Shown: positions 40,961 through 50,746, counted from the first letter of the stretch. The stretch is 64,000 bases of DNA from Blastococcus aurantiacus (GCF_900102425.1 NZ_FNBT01000001.1:1-64000), one strand, 5' to 3'. Program-made: numbers and translations. The notes: generated by a model from the sequence alone, not told the origin.

Positions 40961-42628
40961 GTGCACGCCGAGACGGTCCTGGTCCTGGTCCTCGGCGCGG
41001 TGGCGCTCATCGTCGCCGCCCACTGGGTCGCCGCCCGGACCGGACTGCCGGAGGCGGCGCTGCTCACCCTCGTCGGCATCGGCTACGCCGTGCTGCCCGG
41101 GCCCGACGTCGCCCTCGACCCCGAGCTGGTGCTCACCCTGGTGCTCCCGCCGCTGCTCTACAGCGCGGCGCTGGACTCCTCGCTCACCGCCATCCGCCGC
41201 AACCTGCGCACCGTCGTGAGCCTCTCGGTACTGCTGGTCCTGGTCACGGCGCTGTTGGTCGGCGTGGGCTTCTCCCTGTTCGTCGCCGGGGCCACGCTGG
41301 CCGCCGGCATCGCGCTGGGCGCCGCCGTCGCCCCGCCGGACCCGGTAGCGGCGCTCGCCGTGGGGCGCAAGGTCGGGCTCCCGCCCCGCCTGGTCACCCT
41401 CATCCAGGGGGAGGGCCTGCTCAACGACGCGACCGCGCTGACCATCCTCGGCGTCGCCATCGCCGCCGCCCAGGGGGACGGCTTCTCCGCCCCCGGCGCG
41501 GTCGGCCAGTTCCTGGTCGCCGCGGTGGGCGGCGTCGCCGTCGGGCTGGCCGTCGCCGTGGGCGTCCGGCCGCTGCGCCGGCTGCGCAGCGACCCGCTGT
41601 CGTCCAACTCGATCTCCCTGGCCACACCGTTCGTCGCCTACCTGCTGGGCGAGGCGGTGCACGTCTCCGGCGTGCTGGCGGTGGTCATCGCCGGGCTGGT
41701 CATCGGCCACCACAACCCCAGCTGGGCGTCGGGGGCCAGCCGGCTGCAGACCAACGCCGTGTGGCGGCTGGTCGACTTCCTGCTCGAGGGCATCGTCTTC
41801 CTGCTGATCGGCCAGCAGCTGCCGGACATCCTGGACGGGCTGGGCGCCTACGAGACCTCGACGATCTGGACGGCGTCGCTCGTCACCGTCGGCGTGGTCC
41901 TGCTGCTGCGCCCGCTGTGGCTCTGGCTCACCGAGCACCTGCCCCAGTCGCTGCACCTGCGGCTCAGCCAGGACGCCGCCGACGAGCCCGGCGCGCACGA
42001 GCACGGCCGGCTGACCGGCAAGGAGATCGTGGCCCTGAGCTGGGCCGGCACCCGAGGGGTGATCAGCCTGGCCGCGATCTTCTCGCTGCCACGCTTCACC
42101 GAGTCGGGCGCGCCCTTCCCCGATCGGGACCTGCTGCTGTTCTGCGCGCTGCTCGCGGTGCTGGTCACCCTCGTCGGGCAGGGGCTCACCTTCGCCCCGG
42201 TGGTGCGCGCCCTGGGGCTGCGCGCCGATCAGGCCGACGAGGCGCGGCTGCGCAACGAGGCCCGGGCCGCGTCGGCGGAGGCCGGGCTGGCCCGGCTCCG
42301 GGAGCTGGAGACGGAGCGGCACGACCACGTCGACGACGCGGCGATCGCCGCCATCCGCGGTCAGCTGACCACCCGGCTGGCCCGGTACCAGCAGCGGCTG
42401 GACGCGCTGGAGGGCGCCGAGGGCGGGCAGATCCCGCTGTCCCCGGAGTACGAGGCGACCCTCCGGGTGCGCCGCTCGGTGCTGGACGCCCAGCGCGCCG
42501 AGCTGCTCGACTGGCGGGACACCGGCCGGCTCCCTGACGAGAGCCTGCGCGCCCTGGAACGGGAGCTGGACCACGAGGAGCGGCTCCTCCCGGCGCGCCC
42601 GGAGCGCCCGGAGCGCCCGGAGCGCTGA
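40961..42628 (+). CDS. CPA1-family Na+/H+ antiporter (NhaP/Nhe-like)
   Basis: 555 residues from the GTG at 40961 with GGAAGGA upstream. About twelve TM helices; the ion site is in GEGLLNDATALTILGVAI (ND motif), preceded by GAAVAPPDPVAALAV and followed by PFVAYLLGEAVHVSGVLAVVIAGL. LSWAGTRGVISLAAIFSLP is the second conserved block. A C-terminal helical tail of about 140 residues (EARAASAEAGLARLRELETERHDHV, in pieces) is cytosolic. It ends with a triple RPE unit coded by a CCCGGAGCG repeat. Divergent from sigK, which might hint at envelope or pH stress control. Confidence 0.92.
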   Translation: MHAETVLVLVLGAVALIVAAHWVAARTGLPEAALLTLVGIGYAVLPGPDVALDPELVLTLVLPPLLYSAALDSSLTAIRRNLRTVVSLSVLLVLVTALLVGVGFSLFVAGATLAAGIALGAAVAPPDPVAALAVGRKVGLPPRLVTLIQGEGLLNDATALTILGVAIAAAQGDGFSAPGAVGQFLVAAVGGVAVGLAVAVGVRPLRRLRSDPLSSNSISLATPFVAYLLGEAVHVSGVLAVVIAGLVIGHHNPSWASGASRLQTNAVWRLVDFLLEGIVFLLIGQQLPDILDGLGAYETSTIWTASLVTVGVVLLLRPLWLWLTEHLPQSLHLRLSQDAADEPGAHEHGRLTGKEIVALSWAGTRGVISLAAIFSLPRFTESGAPFPDRDLLLFCALLAVLVTLVGQGLTFAPVVRALGLRADQADEARLRNEARAASAEAGLARLRELETERHDHVDDAAIAAIRGQLTTRLARYQQRLDALEGAEGGQIPLSPEYEATLRVRRSVLDAQRAELLDWRDTGRLPDESLRALERELDHEERLLPARPERPERPER

Positions 42629-42634
42629 CCGGGG

Positions 42635-43486
42635 TCAGGTCCGCTCGGCGCTCTCCGCCCCCGCGGGCGCCGGCTCGTCGGTGGGGGCGTCCTTGAGGAA
42701 GAGGTACCAGTACGAGCTGGCGACGAAGACCACGGCGCCCACCAGGTTGCCGGCACCTGCCAGCAGCCAGTTGAGCAGCGTCTCGCCCCATCCGACGTCC
42801 GGCACCCCGGCGAAGATCGCCGCGGGCAGGAAGAACATGTTGGCGACGACGTGGTCGAAGCCCATCGCCACGAACGCCATGATCGGGAAGAAGATCGCCA
42901 GGATCTTGCCCGCCACGTCGGTGGCCGCCAGCGACATCCACACGGCCAGGCAAACCAGCCAGTTGCAGCCGACCGCCCGCAGGAAGGTCTGCCACGGCGA
43001 CTCCCCCAGCGCCTTGCCCTCGGCGATGCCGGCCAGCCGCTCGTAGGTCAGCCCGGCGTTGCCGCCGGCGTCCGCGTCGCCGATGACGCCGGTCTGCACG
43101 GCCAGGAAGAAGGCGACGACGAGGGCCCCCACCAGGTTGCCCAGCAGCACGAGCGAGAGGTTCTTGGCCACGTCGCCCAGCCCGAGCTTGCCGCGCATGG
43201 CGCTCAGCGGGACCAGCGCCATGTTGCCCGTGGCCAGGTCGGAGCCCGCGATGAGCACGAGCACCAGCCCGAGGGTGAACGTGGCGCCGGTGAACAGGGT
43301 GGGCAGCGTCCCCCAGGTCTCCGGGTCCAGGCCGGAGGAGACCGCGATCGCGACCAGCCCGCCGAAGGCGATGTACGCCCCGGCCAGGAAGGCGCTGACC
43401 AGCACCTTGTCCCACGTCCGGTGCGACTTCTTGGCGCCGGCCTCGGCCGCCACCCGGGCAATCTCCTGCGGCTCGCGTGCGGTCAT
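42635..43486 (-). CDS. formate/nitrite transporter family channel (FocA/NirC)
   Basis: 283 residues, six TM helices. The FNT signatures are AGAYIAFGGLVAIAVSSGL near the start, GSDLATGNMALVPLSAM in the pore loop, and MGFDHVVANMFFLPAAIF near residue 205, with the central His. CNWLVCLAVWMSLAATDVAGKI gives the second conserved Asn-Trp region. Transports formate or nitrite as a pentameric channel. No formate dehydrogenase or nitrite reductase is adjacent, so I leave the substrate open. Convergent with the antiporter gene, 6 bp apart. Confidence 0.92.
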   Translation of the reverse strand: MTAREPQEIARVAAEAGAKKSHRTWDKVLVSAFLAGAYIAFGGLVAIAVSSGLDPETWGTLPTLFTGATFTLGLVLVLIAGSDLATGNMALVPLSAMRGKLGLGDVAKNLSLVLLGNLVGALVVAFFLAVQTGVIGDADAGGNAGLTYERLAGIAEGKALGESPWQTFLRAVGCNWLVCLAVWMSLAATDVAGKILAIFFPIMAFVAMGFDHVVANMFFLPAAIFAGVPDVGWGETLLNWLLAGAGNLVGAVVFVASSYWYLFLKDAPTDEPAPAGAESAERT

Positions 43487-43636
43487 GGCGACCTCTCCTG
43501 GGACCTACCGGTGGGAGTCCGGCCGGCACGCCGCCGGCGGCACGGGCGTGGTGTGACCAGGTTCGCCGTCCCGTAACCGGAGGACCGCGACCACTGGCAC
43601 CCCCGGGCGGTCGCCCGTGTGCCAGGGTGACTCTTC

Positions 43637-44488
43637 GTGACCGCTGTGCTCTCCATCCAGTCGCACGTCGCCTACGGGCACGTCGGCAACTCCTCGGCCG
43701 TGTTCCCGCTCCAGCGCCTGGGCATCGAGGTCTGGCCGGTGCACACCGTCCAGTTCTCCAACCACACCGGCTACGGCAAGTGGACGGGGCGGGTCTTCGA
43801 CGGCCAGGCGGTCGAGGAGGTCGTCGACGGCATCGCCGACCGCGGGGTCCTGTCCTCCTGCGACGCGGTGCTGTCGGGCTACCTGGGCTCGGCCGACATC
43901 GGGCACGCCGTGGTGCAGACCGTCTCCCGGGTCCGGGCGGCCAACCCCGACGCCGTCTACTGCTGCGACCCGGTAATCGGCGACGTCGGCCGCGGGGTGT
44001 TCGTGCGGCCGGGCATCGAGGAGCTGATGCGGGAGGTCGCCGTGCCGGCCGCCGACGTCGTCACGCCCAACCACTACGAGCTGGACCTGCTGGCCGGGAC
44101 GACGACCCGCTCGCTGACCTCGGTGAAGGACGCCGTGGCCGCGGTGCAGCAACTCGGTCCGCGGGTGGTGCTCACGACCTCGCTGGACGCCGAGGACACC
44201 CCGGACGACGCGGTCGACCTGCTGGCCTCCGAGGGGGGCCGGCACTACCGCGTGCGCACCCCGAAGCTGGACGTGTCGGTCAACGGCGCGGGCGACGCGA
44301 TCGCGGCGCTGTTCCTCGCGCACCTGCTCCGGACGAACTCCCCCGCCGAGGCGCTCGGCGCGGCCGCGGCGTCGGTGTTCGGACTGCTGGCCCGCACCGA
44401 GGCCGCCGGATCGCGCGAGATCCTGCTCGTCGCGGCCCAGGACGAGTACGTCACCCCCAGCCGCACCTTCCCCGTCGAGGAGGTCTGA
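43637..44488 (+). CDS. pdxY: pyridoxal kinase
   Basis: 283 residues from a GTG. Ribokinase-like fold with the PdxY start [25 protein letters not shown] (in pieces), [15 protein letters not shown], the YCCDPVIGD strand and the anion-hole/catalytic motif [17 protein letters not shown] near residues 213-229. Phosphorylates pyridoxal for PLP salvage with ATP. Length and all motifs agree with E. coli PdxY (287 aa). Divergent from the FNT gene across 150 bp; RF3 gene follows after 112 bp. Confidence 0.93.
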   Translation: MTAVLSIQSHVAYGHVGNSSAVFPLQRLGIEVWPVHTVQFSNHTGYGKWTGRVFDGQAVEEVVDGIADRGVLSSCDAVLSGYLGSADIGHAVVQTVSRVRAANPDAVYCCDPVIGDVGRGVFVRPGIEELMREVAVPAADVVTPNHYELDLLAGTTTRSLTSVKDAVAAVQQLGPRVVLTTSLDAEDTPDDAVDLLASEGGRHYRVRTPKLDVSVNGAGDAIAALFLAHLLRTNSPAEALGAAAASVFGLLARTEAAGSREILLVAAQDEYVTPSRTFPVEEV

Positions 44489-44600
44489 CGGCCCACGGGT
44501 GACCGACGCCGCACCCCGGCGGGGCCGCAGGGCGCGGATACTGTCCAGTCGTGCCCCCCGTGAACCCCGCCCTGCCCCGCGCTGCCCGGACGACGTCCCG

Positions 44601-46220
44601 ATGAGCGTGGTCGACGAGCGCCCGGGTGCGGACCGGACGGCGCGCGAGGCGGTGGGCCAGGCCGGCCGTCGGCGGACCTTCGCCGTCATCAGCCACCCCG
44701 ACGCCGGCAAGTCCACGCTCACCGAGGCCCTCGCCCTGCACGCCCGGGTGATCGGCCAGGCCGGCGCGGTGCACGGCAAGGCGGGCCGGCGCGGCACGGT
44801 GTCGGACTGGATGGACATCGAGAAGCAGCGCGGCATCTCCATCACCTCCGCGGCGCTGCAGTTCGAGTACCGCGACGCGGTCATCAACCTGCTCGACACC
44901 CCCGGCCACGCCGACTTCTCCGAGGACACCTACCGCGTCCTCACCGCCGTCGACGCCGCGGTGATGCTGGTCGACGCCGCCAAGGGCCTCGAGGCCCAGA
45001 CGATGAAGCTCTTCGCCGTCTGCCGGCACCGCGGCATCCCGGTGCTCACCGTGATCAACAAGTGGGACCGCCCGGGCAAGGACGCCCTCGAGCTCATGGA
45101 CGAGATCAACGAGCGCACCGGGCTGACCCCCACGCCGCTGACCTGGCCGGTCGGCATCGCAGGTGACTTCCGCGGCGTCCTCGACCGCTCCGACGGCTCC
45201 TACCGCCGCTTCACCCGCACCGCCGGCGGCGCGACCATCGCCCCCGAGGAGACGCTGCCGGCCGACGCCGCGCTGGCCCGCGAGGGCGACGCCTGGCGCC
45301 AGGCGGTCGAGGAGGTCGAGCTCCTGGGCGCGAGCGGCCAGGACCACGAGCAGTCGCTGTTCCTCGACGGCGTCACCACCCCGGTGCTGTTCGCCTCGGC
45401 GGTCTCCAACTTCGGCGTGGGCGCACTGCTGGACACCCTGGTCGACCTCGCCCCGGCCCCGACCGGCATGCCGACGGCCGACGGCGGGGTCCGGGCGCTC
45501 ACCGACCCGTTCAGCGCCTTCGTGTTCAAGGTGCAGGCCGGCATGGACACCGCGCACCGCGACCGCCTGGCCTTCATCCGGATCGCCTCCGGGGTCTTCG
45601 AGCGTGGCATGGTCGTGACCCACGCGCGCACCGGCCGCCCGTTCGCGACCAAGTACGCCCAACACGTGTTCGGCCGCGACCGCGAGAGCATCGACCTCGC
45701 CTACCCCGGGGACGTCGTCGGCCTGGTGAACGCGAACGCGCTGGGTGTGGGCGACACCCTGTACGCCGAGCAGCCGGTGCAGTTCCCGCCGCTGACCACC
45801 TTCGCCCCCGAGCACTTCGCCGTCTGCCACAGCCGGGACGCCGCCAAGCACAAGCAGTTCCGCAAGGGCATCGCGCAGCTCGACAGCGAGGGCGTGGTGC
45901 AGGTGCTGACGTCCGACCGACGCGGCGACGGGGCACCGGTGCTCGCCGTCGTCGGGCCCATGCAGTTCGAGGTGGCCACGCACCGGATGGAGCACGAGTT
46001 CGGGGCTCCGGTCGACCTGGACCGCCTGCCCTACAGCCTGGCGCTGCGTACCGACGAGGCCTCCGCGCCCGGCATCCTCGCGGCCGCCCGCAACGCCGAG
46101 ATCCTGCGCCGGGGCGACGGCGAGCTGCTCGCCGTCTTCCCGGACAAGTGGGGCCTGCGGGTGCTGCAGCAGAACAAGCCCGAGCTGACCCTCGAGCCGC
46201 TGGTCGCCGCCCAGCTCTGA
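44601..46220 (+). CDS. prfC: peptide chain release factor 3
   Basis: 539 residues from the ATG at 44601 (the open frame begins earlier but adds Arg/Pro-rich sequence). GTPase motifs G1 SHPDAGKST, G2 RGISITSAAL, G3 DTPGHADFSEDTYR and G4 NKWDRPG are intact. RF3-specific blocks follow: LFLDGVTTPVLFASAVSNFGVG and HRDRLAFIRIASGVFERGM. The C-terminal domain has VVGPMQFEV. It recycles RF1/RF2 from the ribosome with GTP. Its stop lies 10 bp from the convergent molybdenum enzyme gene. Confidence 0.95.
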   Translation: MSVVDERPGADRTAREAVGQAGRRRTFAVISHPDAGKSTLTEALALHARVIGQAGAVHGKAGRRGTVSDWMDIEKQRGISITSAALQFEYRDAVINLLDTPGHADFSEDTYRVLTAVDAAVMLVDAAKGLEAQTMKLFAVCRHRGIPVLTVINKWDRPGKDALELMDEINERTGLTPTPLTWPVGIAGDFRGVLDRSDGSYRRFTRTAGGATIAPEETLPADAALAREGDAWRQAVEEVELLGASGQDHEQSLFLDGVTTPVLFASAVSNFGVGALLDTLVDLAPAPTGMPTADGGVRALTDPFSAFVFKVQAGMDTAHRDRLAFIRIASGVFERGMVVTHARTGRPFATKYAQHVFGRDRESIDLAYPGDVVGLVNANALGVGDTLYAEQPVQFPPLTTFAPEHFAVCHSRDAAKHKQFRKGIAQLDSEGVVQVLTSDRRGDGAPVLAVVGPMQFEVATHRMEHEFGAPVDLDRLPYSLALRTDEASAPGILAAARNAEILRRGDGELLAVFPDKWGLRVLQQNKPELTLEPLVAAQL

Positions 46221-46230
46221 GCCGGCGCAC

Positions 46231-48330
46231 TCAGGGCAGGCCGGCCAGCACCTTGTCCAGCGTCACCGGCAGGTCCCGTACGCGGATACCGGTGGCGCGG
46301 TGGACGGCGTTGACGACGGCGGCGGCGGTGCCGGTGATGCCGATCTCGCCGATGCCCTTGGATCCCATGACGTTGACCCAGGGGTCGTGCTCGTCGATCC
46401 AGTGCGCCTGCACGTCGGCGACGTCGGCGTTGACGGAGATGTGGTACTCGGCGAGGTCGTGGTTGACGACCTGGCCGACTCGCGGGTCCCAGACGCTGTT
46501 CTCGTGCAGGGCCATGGACAGGCCCATGGTCATGCCGCCGATGAGCTGCGAGCGGGCGGTGCGCGGATTGACGATGCGGCCGGCGGCGAAGACGCCGTAG
46601 AGGCGCGGGACCCGCAGCTCCCCGGTGTCGGCGTGCACGCGCACCTCGGTGAACTGGGCCCCGAAGGCGTAGGCCGCGTGGTCGGAGTCCCTCTCCGCCT
46701 GGTCGACGTCCCCGGAGACCTCGTCGCCGTCGGCCGGGTCGCCGCCGAACTTGTCGCGGAAGGCCCCGGCGGCCACGACGATCGCCGACCCCCAGGTGTT
46801 GGTGCCCGACGAGCCCCCGGCGACGGAGGCTCGGGGGTACCGGGTGTCCCCGATGCGCACCTCGACGTCGTCGACCGGGACGTCGAGGGCATCGGCGGCA
46901 ATCTGCGGCAGCACCGTCCACGCGCCGGTGCCCAGGTCGGCGGCGCCGATCTCCACGGCGTACCGGCCGGCCTCGAACCGGACGGTCGCGGTCGAGCTGG
47001 CCTGGCGGTACGTCGGGTAGACCGACGAGGCGACGCCGGTGCCGACCAGCCAGTCGCCGTCGCGGTGACCCGCCGGCGGGCGGTCGGCCCAGCCGAACCG
47101 CTCGGCCCCCTCGCGCAGGCAGGCGACCAGGTTCCGGCTGGACCAGGGCTTCCCGGACTCCGGGTCCTTCTCCGGCTCGTTGCGGATGCGCAGCTCGACC
47201 GGGTCCATCTCGAGCGCCTCGGCCAGCTCGTCGAGGGCGACCTCGGGGCCGAACATGCCCGGGCACTCCCCCGGCGCCCGCATCCACGAGGGCACCGGGA
47301 CGTCGAGCGCGGCGACCCGGTGCGTCGTCCGCCGGCTCGGCGAGGCGTACATCATCCGGGTCGGGACGCCGGTCTGCTCCGCGAACTCCTTGATCCGCGA
47401 CGTCTGCTCGACGACGTCGATCGCGATGGCCTGCAGCCGTCCGGTGCGGTCGGCGGCGACCTGCATCCGCTGGATGGTGGGGGTGCGGTACCCGGCCAGG
47501 AAGAACATCTGCTGGCGGGTCAGCGCCAGCCGCACCGGGCGGCCCGGCAGCGCCCGCGCGGCCATCGCGGCGAGCACGAGGTTCGCGTGAGGGGTGCCCT
47601 TCGAGCCGAAGCCACCGCCCACGTAGGGGCAGACGACCCGGATGCGCTCCCGCTCCAGGCCGAAGATCTTCGCCACCGTCGACCGGGCCGGGTGCACGCC
47701 CTGGGTGGAGTCCCAGAGCGTGAGCGGCACCTCGGCCTCGGCGTCCCACAGCGCCGTCGTCGCGTGCGGCTCGAGGGGGTTGTTGTGGTACATCGCCGTG
47801 GCGTAGGTCTGCTCGACCGTGGCGTGCGCGGTGGCCATCGCCCCGGCGACGTCCCCCTCGGCGGTGTCGGTCGGGAAGCCGGCGTTGACCTTGTCAGGCT
47901 TGTACAGCCCGGGGTGGTCCACGGTCAGCTCGCTGTCGTGCTCGCGCTCGTCGTAGGTGAAGCGCAGCAGGTCCGCGGCCTGGCGGGCCAGCTCGGAGGT
48001 CTCGGCGATCACGACGCCGACCGGCTGCCCGCGGAAGGCCACCTCGTCGTCCTGCAGCACGGCCAGCTCGCGGTCGTCGGTCCAGGCCAGGCGCTCGGCG
48101 TTGCCGGCGGTCAGCACGGCGAGCACGCCGTCGAGGGCGTCGACCGCGGAGGTGTCGACGGCGGTGATCCGGCCCAGCGGGACGGTGGCCTGGACGATGT
48201 GTGCGAACGCGGGCCGCTCGACGGGGGTCTCGAAGGCGTAGGTGGCGGTGCCGCACACCTTGGCCGCGCCGTCGCGGCGGGCGAGGTCGGTGCCGATGGC
48301 GCGCGGGTCGAGCAGTTCGGGCACGGTCAT
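46231..48330 (-). CDS. xanthine dehydrogenase family protein, molybdopterin-binding subunit (PaoC-like)
   Basis: 699 residues from the ATG at 48330. N-terminal aldehyde oxidase hammerhead domain (DGAAKVCGTATYAFE, FRGQPVGVVIAET), then molybdenum-binding domains: CPYVGGGFGSKG (MoCo loop), MRAPGECPGMFGPEVALDELAEAL, GTNTWGSA and the catalytic Glu in MGSKGIGEIGITG near the end. Length (about 700 rather than 1300) marks the separate large subunit of three-subunit enzymes such as E. coli PaoABC. Third gene of a tightly overlapped operon; oxidises aldehydes or aromatic heterocycles. No XdhC/CoxF maturation gene is next to it. Confidence 0.92.
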   Translation of the reverse strand: MTVPELLDPRAIGTDLARRDGAAKVCGTATYAFETPVERPAFAHIVQATVPLGRITAVDTSAVDALDGVLAVLTAGNAERLAWTDDRELAVLQDDEVAFRGQPVGVVIAETSELARQAADLLRFTYDEREHDSELTVDHPGLYKPDKVNAGFPTDTAEGDVAGAMATAHATVEQTYATAMYHNNPLEPHATTALWDAEAEVPLTLWDSTQGVHPARSTVAKIFGLERERIRVVCPYVGGGFGSKGTPHANLVLAAMAARALPGRPVRLALTRQQMFFLAGYRTPTIQRMQVAADRTGRLQAIAIDVVEQTSRIKEFAEQTGVPTRMMYASPSRRTTHRVAALDVPVPSWMRAPGECPGMFGPEVALDELAEALEMDPVELRIRNEPEKDPESGKPWSSRNLVACLREGAERFGWADRPPAGHRDGDWLVGTGVASSVYPTYRQASSTATVRFEAGRYAVEIGAADLGTGAWTVLPQIAADALDVPVDDVEVRIGDTRYPRASVAGGSSGTNTWGSAIVVAAGAFRDKFGGDPADGDEVSGDVDQAERDSDHAAYAFGAQFTEVRVHADTGELRVPRLYGVFAAGRIVNPRTARSQLIGGMTMGLSMALHENSVWDPRVGQVVNHDLAEYHISVNADVADVQAHWIDEHDPWVNVMGSKGIGEIGITGTAAAVVNAVHRATGIRVRDLPVTLDKVLAGLP

Positions 48331-49340
48331 GCCTCCAGGGCGAGGTCGCGCACGGTGGCGACGACGGTGCGCTGCACAAGCGGGATCTTGAAGCCGTTGC
48401 CGCCGTCGACCCCGGGCTGCGGCTGCGCGGCGGTCAGCTCGGCCTCCATGGCGCCGCGCACGGCGTGCTCGGTCAGCGGTGCGCCGCGCAGGATCTCCTC
48501 GGCGCGACGTGCCCGCCACGGCTTGTGGGCGACACCGCCCAGCGCGAGCCGGATCTCCCCGTCGCCCGGGACGACCGCGGCGACCGAGACCAGGGCGAAG
48601 GCGTACGACGCGCGGTCGCGCACCTTGCGGTAGGCCGACCGCGCACCGGCCGCCAGCGGCGGGAGGTCGATGGCCGTGATGAGCTCACCGTGCTCGAGCA
48701 CGGTGTCGCGCGAGGGGTCGTCGTCCGGCAGCCGGTGCAGTTCGGGAAAGGGGACCAGCCGCTCGCCCGCCGGCCCCTGGACGTGCACCAGCGCGTCCAG
48801 CGCCGCCAGCGCCACGGCCATGTCCGAGGGATGGGTGGCGATGCAGGTCTCCGCGGCCGTGGGGTCGGGCAGCACGCCCGGCGTGCCGAGGATCGCGTGG
48901 TTGCGCGTCGACCCGCCGACGGCCGTGCAGCCGCTGCCGGGCTCGCGCTTGTTGCAGGCGGTCGTGACGTCCTGGAAGTACACGCACCGGGTGCGCTGCA
49001 ACGGGTTGCCGCCGGTGGTGGCCATGTTGCGCAGCTGGCCGGTCGCACCGGAGAGCAGCGCCTGCGCCAGCACCGGGTAGCGCTCGCGCACCCGCCGGTC
49101 GGCGGCGAGCTCGGCGTTGGTCACCGCCGCGCCGATCCGCAGGCCGCCGTCCTCCAGGTCCACGACCGCGCGCGAGGTGAGCCGACGGACGTCGACCACG
49201 AGCTCGGGGCGGGCGACGCCGAGCTTGAGGTGGTCGACGAGGTTGGTGCCGCCGCCCAGGAAGACCGCCCCCGGCTCGGTGGCCACGGTGCGGACGGCCT
49301 CTGCGACGTCGGCCGGGCGGGCATAGGAGAACGGCTTCAT
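48327..49340 (-). CDS. xanthine dehydrogenase family protein, FAD-binding subunit M (PaoB-like)
   Basis: 337 residues. FAD-binding VFLGGGTNLVDHLKLGV (27-43) and GGNPLQRTRC start the PCMH-type fold. The segment C119, C129, C138 (RTRCVYFQD, TACNKREPGSGC), with C166 perhaps fourth, matches the extra [4Fe-4S] insertion known from PaoB and hydroxybenzoyl-CoA reductase, and is absent from simple CoxM proteins. It relays electrons between the 2Fe-2S subunit and FAD. Both ends overlap neighbours by ATGA, so all three subunits are translationally coupled. Confidence 0.92.
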   Translation of the reverse strand: MKPFSYARPADVAEAVRTVATEPGAVFLGGGTNLVDHLKLGVARPELVVDVRRLTSRAVVDLEDGGLRIGAAVTNAELAADRRVRERYPVLAQALLSGATGQLRNMATTGGNPLQRTRCVYFQDVTTACNKREPGSGCTAVGGSTRNHAILGTPGVLPDPTAAETCIATHPSDMAVALAALDALVHVQGPAGERLVPFPELHRLPDDDPSRDTVLEHGELITAIDLPPLAAGARSAYRKVRDRASYAFALVSVAAVVPGDGEIRLALGGVAHKPWRARRAEEILRGAPLTEHAVRGAMEAELTAAQPQPGVDGGNGFKIPLVQRTVVATVRDLALEA

Positions 49341-49870
49341 CGTCCGGTCCCCCGACCCGACCCGCCCGCGCCCCCGGCCTGCTGCACGGCCGGGACGATG
49401 TTCACGTAGGCCGCGCAGCGGCACAGGTTGCCGCTCATCCGCTCGGCCACCTCCGCGTGCGACAGGTCCGGGGCGGCACCCAGGTCTGGGGTCGCCGAGC
49501 TGGGCCAGCCTCGGCGGACCTCGTCGAGCAGCCCCACCGCGGAGCAGATCTGCCCCGGCGTGCAGTAGCCGCACTGGAAGGCGTCACGGTCGATGAACGC
49601 CTGCTGCACGGGGTGGAGCTCGCCCCCGGCAGCCAGGCCGTCGGCGGTCGTGATCTCCGCGCCGTCGTGGGCCACCGCCAGCGCCAGGCAGCTCAGCGCC
49701 CGGTCGCCGTCCAGCAGCACCGTGCAGGCGCCGCACTGGCCGTGGTCGCACCCCTTCTTCGGGCTGGGATTGCCGAGCCGCTCGCGCAGCGCGTCCAGCA
49801 GGGTCGTGCGGGTGTCGACCGTCAGGCGGCGGGGCACGCCGTCGACCGTCAGGGAGATCTCGGCGTCCAC
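49337..49870 (-). CDS. (2Fe-2S)-binding subunit of molybdenum hydroxylase (PaoA-like)
   Basis: 177 residues. Plant-type ferredoxin domain with cysteines 41, 46, 49 and 61 (GCDHGQCGACTVLLDG), then the helical second cluster domain with C100/C103 (QCGYCTPGQ) and C150/C152 (NLCRCAAY). No Tat signal is present, unlike E. coli PaoA, so this complex is probably cytosolic. First gene of the operon; the roughly 50 bp to the minus-strand gene upstream leave little room for a promoter, so it may also be co-transcribed with that hypothetical. Confidence 0.92.
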   Translation of the reverse strand: MDAEISLTVDGVPRRLTVDTRTTLLDALRERLGNPSPKKGCDHGQCGACTVLLDGDRALSCLALAVAHDGAEITTADGLAAGGELHPVQQAFIDRDAFQCGYCTPGQICSAVGLLDEVRRGWPSSATPDLGAAPDLSHAEVAERMSGNLCRCAAYVNIVPAVQQAGGAGGSGRGTGR

Positions 49871-49921
49871 GGGCCCCCGGTGCCCATCCGGGTCACGACG
49901 GCAAACGCGACCCGCCAGTCG

Positions 49922-50746
49922 TCAGTCGGCGGACAGGTTCGCCGTGATCCGCTCGATCGTGCCGTCCTCGACCGGCAGGTGCGGCAGCACGACCGGCACC
50001 TCCTCGGCCTCGAGCCCGGCGTCGGCGAGGGCGGCGAGCAGCAGGTCGGCCTCGGTCGGCGGCACCGGCACGGTGCACCCGGACTCCTCCAGTGCCGCCC
50101 GGGCGAGGAACAGCGCACCGGCGAGGCTGTCGTCCGGCAGCCCCCTCGCCGGAGGTGCGGGAACCGCCGCCCGGGTCGCTGCCTCGGCGGCGCGCACCAG
50201 CGACAGCGGCAGCCCCTCGGTCTCCACCTCCAGCAGCGGCTGGGTCCCGAGCGCGGCCAGCACCAGCTGCTCGGCGTCGATCCGCAGCGGCGCCTCCCAC
50301 TCCCCCGCACGCACGACCGCGGCGAGGTCGCCGCCGTCCTCGCCGACGTCGTCGGCCAGCTCCGCCCACGCCGCCGGACGGTCGGTGCGGGCGCGCTCGG
50401 CCGCCGTCACGCACGTGTCGTGCACGAAGGGCACCAGCACCTCGTCGTCGAACCGTTCGGCGTGCACGCTGCCGTCGTCGGCCAGGGCGTTCAGCGCGTC
50501 CTGGAAGCTGCCCGGCACCGCGTCGCCGAGGTCCAGACGCCCGCCGTCGTCGCTGCTGAGCGGCAGCCCGCCCGCGGCGCGCTCCCCGAGCGTGGGCCCG
50601 GTGGGCTGCGGCAGCCCGTTGCGCCGTCGCAGGTGCGGCCGGTCGGACAGCCCCACCGCCCAGGCGCAGGACTCCGCGATCAGCGCGGGGGTCCGCTCCC
50701 GCAGCACCTCGCGGACGAGCAGCCCCATCCAGTCGACGTCGAACAC
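49922..50746 (-). CDS. hypothetical acidic protein
   Basis: About 274 residues from a GTG at 50746 (FDVDWMGLLVREVLRERTPAL); other starts are possible upstream. Acidic, Ala/Leu-rich and mostly helical, with motifs GLSDRPHLRRRNGLPQP, ERFDDEVLVPFVHDTC and VPVVLPHLPVEDGTIERI. No signal peptide, TM helix or catalytic motif that I can name. Its composition and even spacing of helices look truly coding. It is divergent from the DHFR-family gene and lies upstream of the molybdenum hydroxylase operon on the same strand. Confidence 0.55.
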   Translation of the reverse strand: MFDVDWMGLLVREVLRERTPALIAESCAWAVGLSDRPHLRRRNGLPQPTGPTLGERAAGGLPLSSDDGGRLDLGDAVPGSFQDALNALADDGSVHAERFDDEVLVPFVHDTCVTAAERARTDRPAAWAELADDVGEDGGDLAAVVRAGEWEAPLRIDAEQLVLAALGTQPLLEVETEGLPLSLVRAAEAATRAAVPAPPARGLPDDSLAGALFLARAALEESGCTVPVPPTEADLLLAALADAGLEAEEVPVVLPHLPVEDGTIERITANLSAD

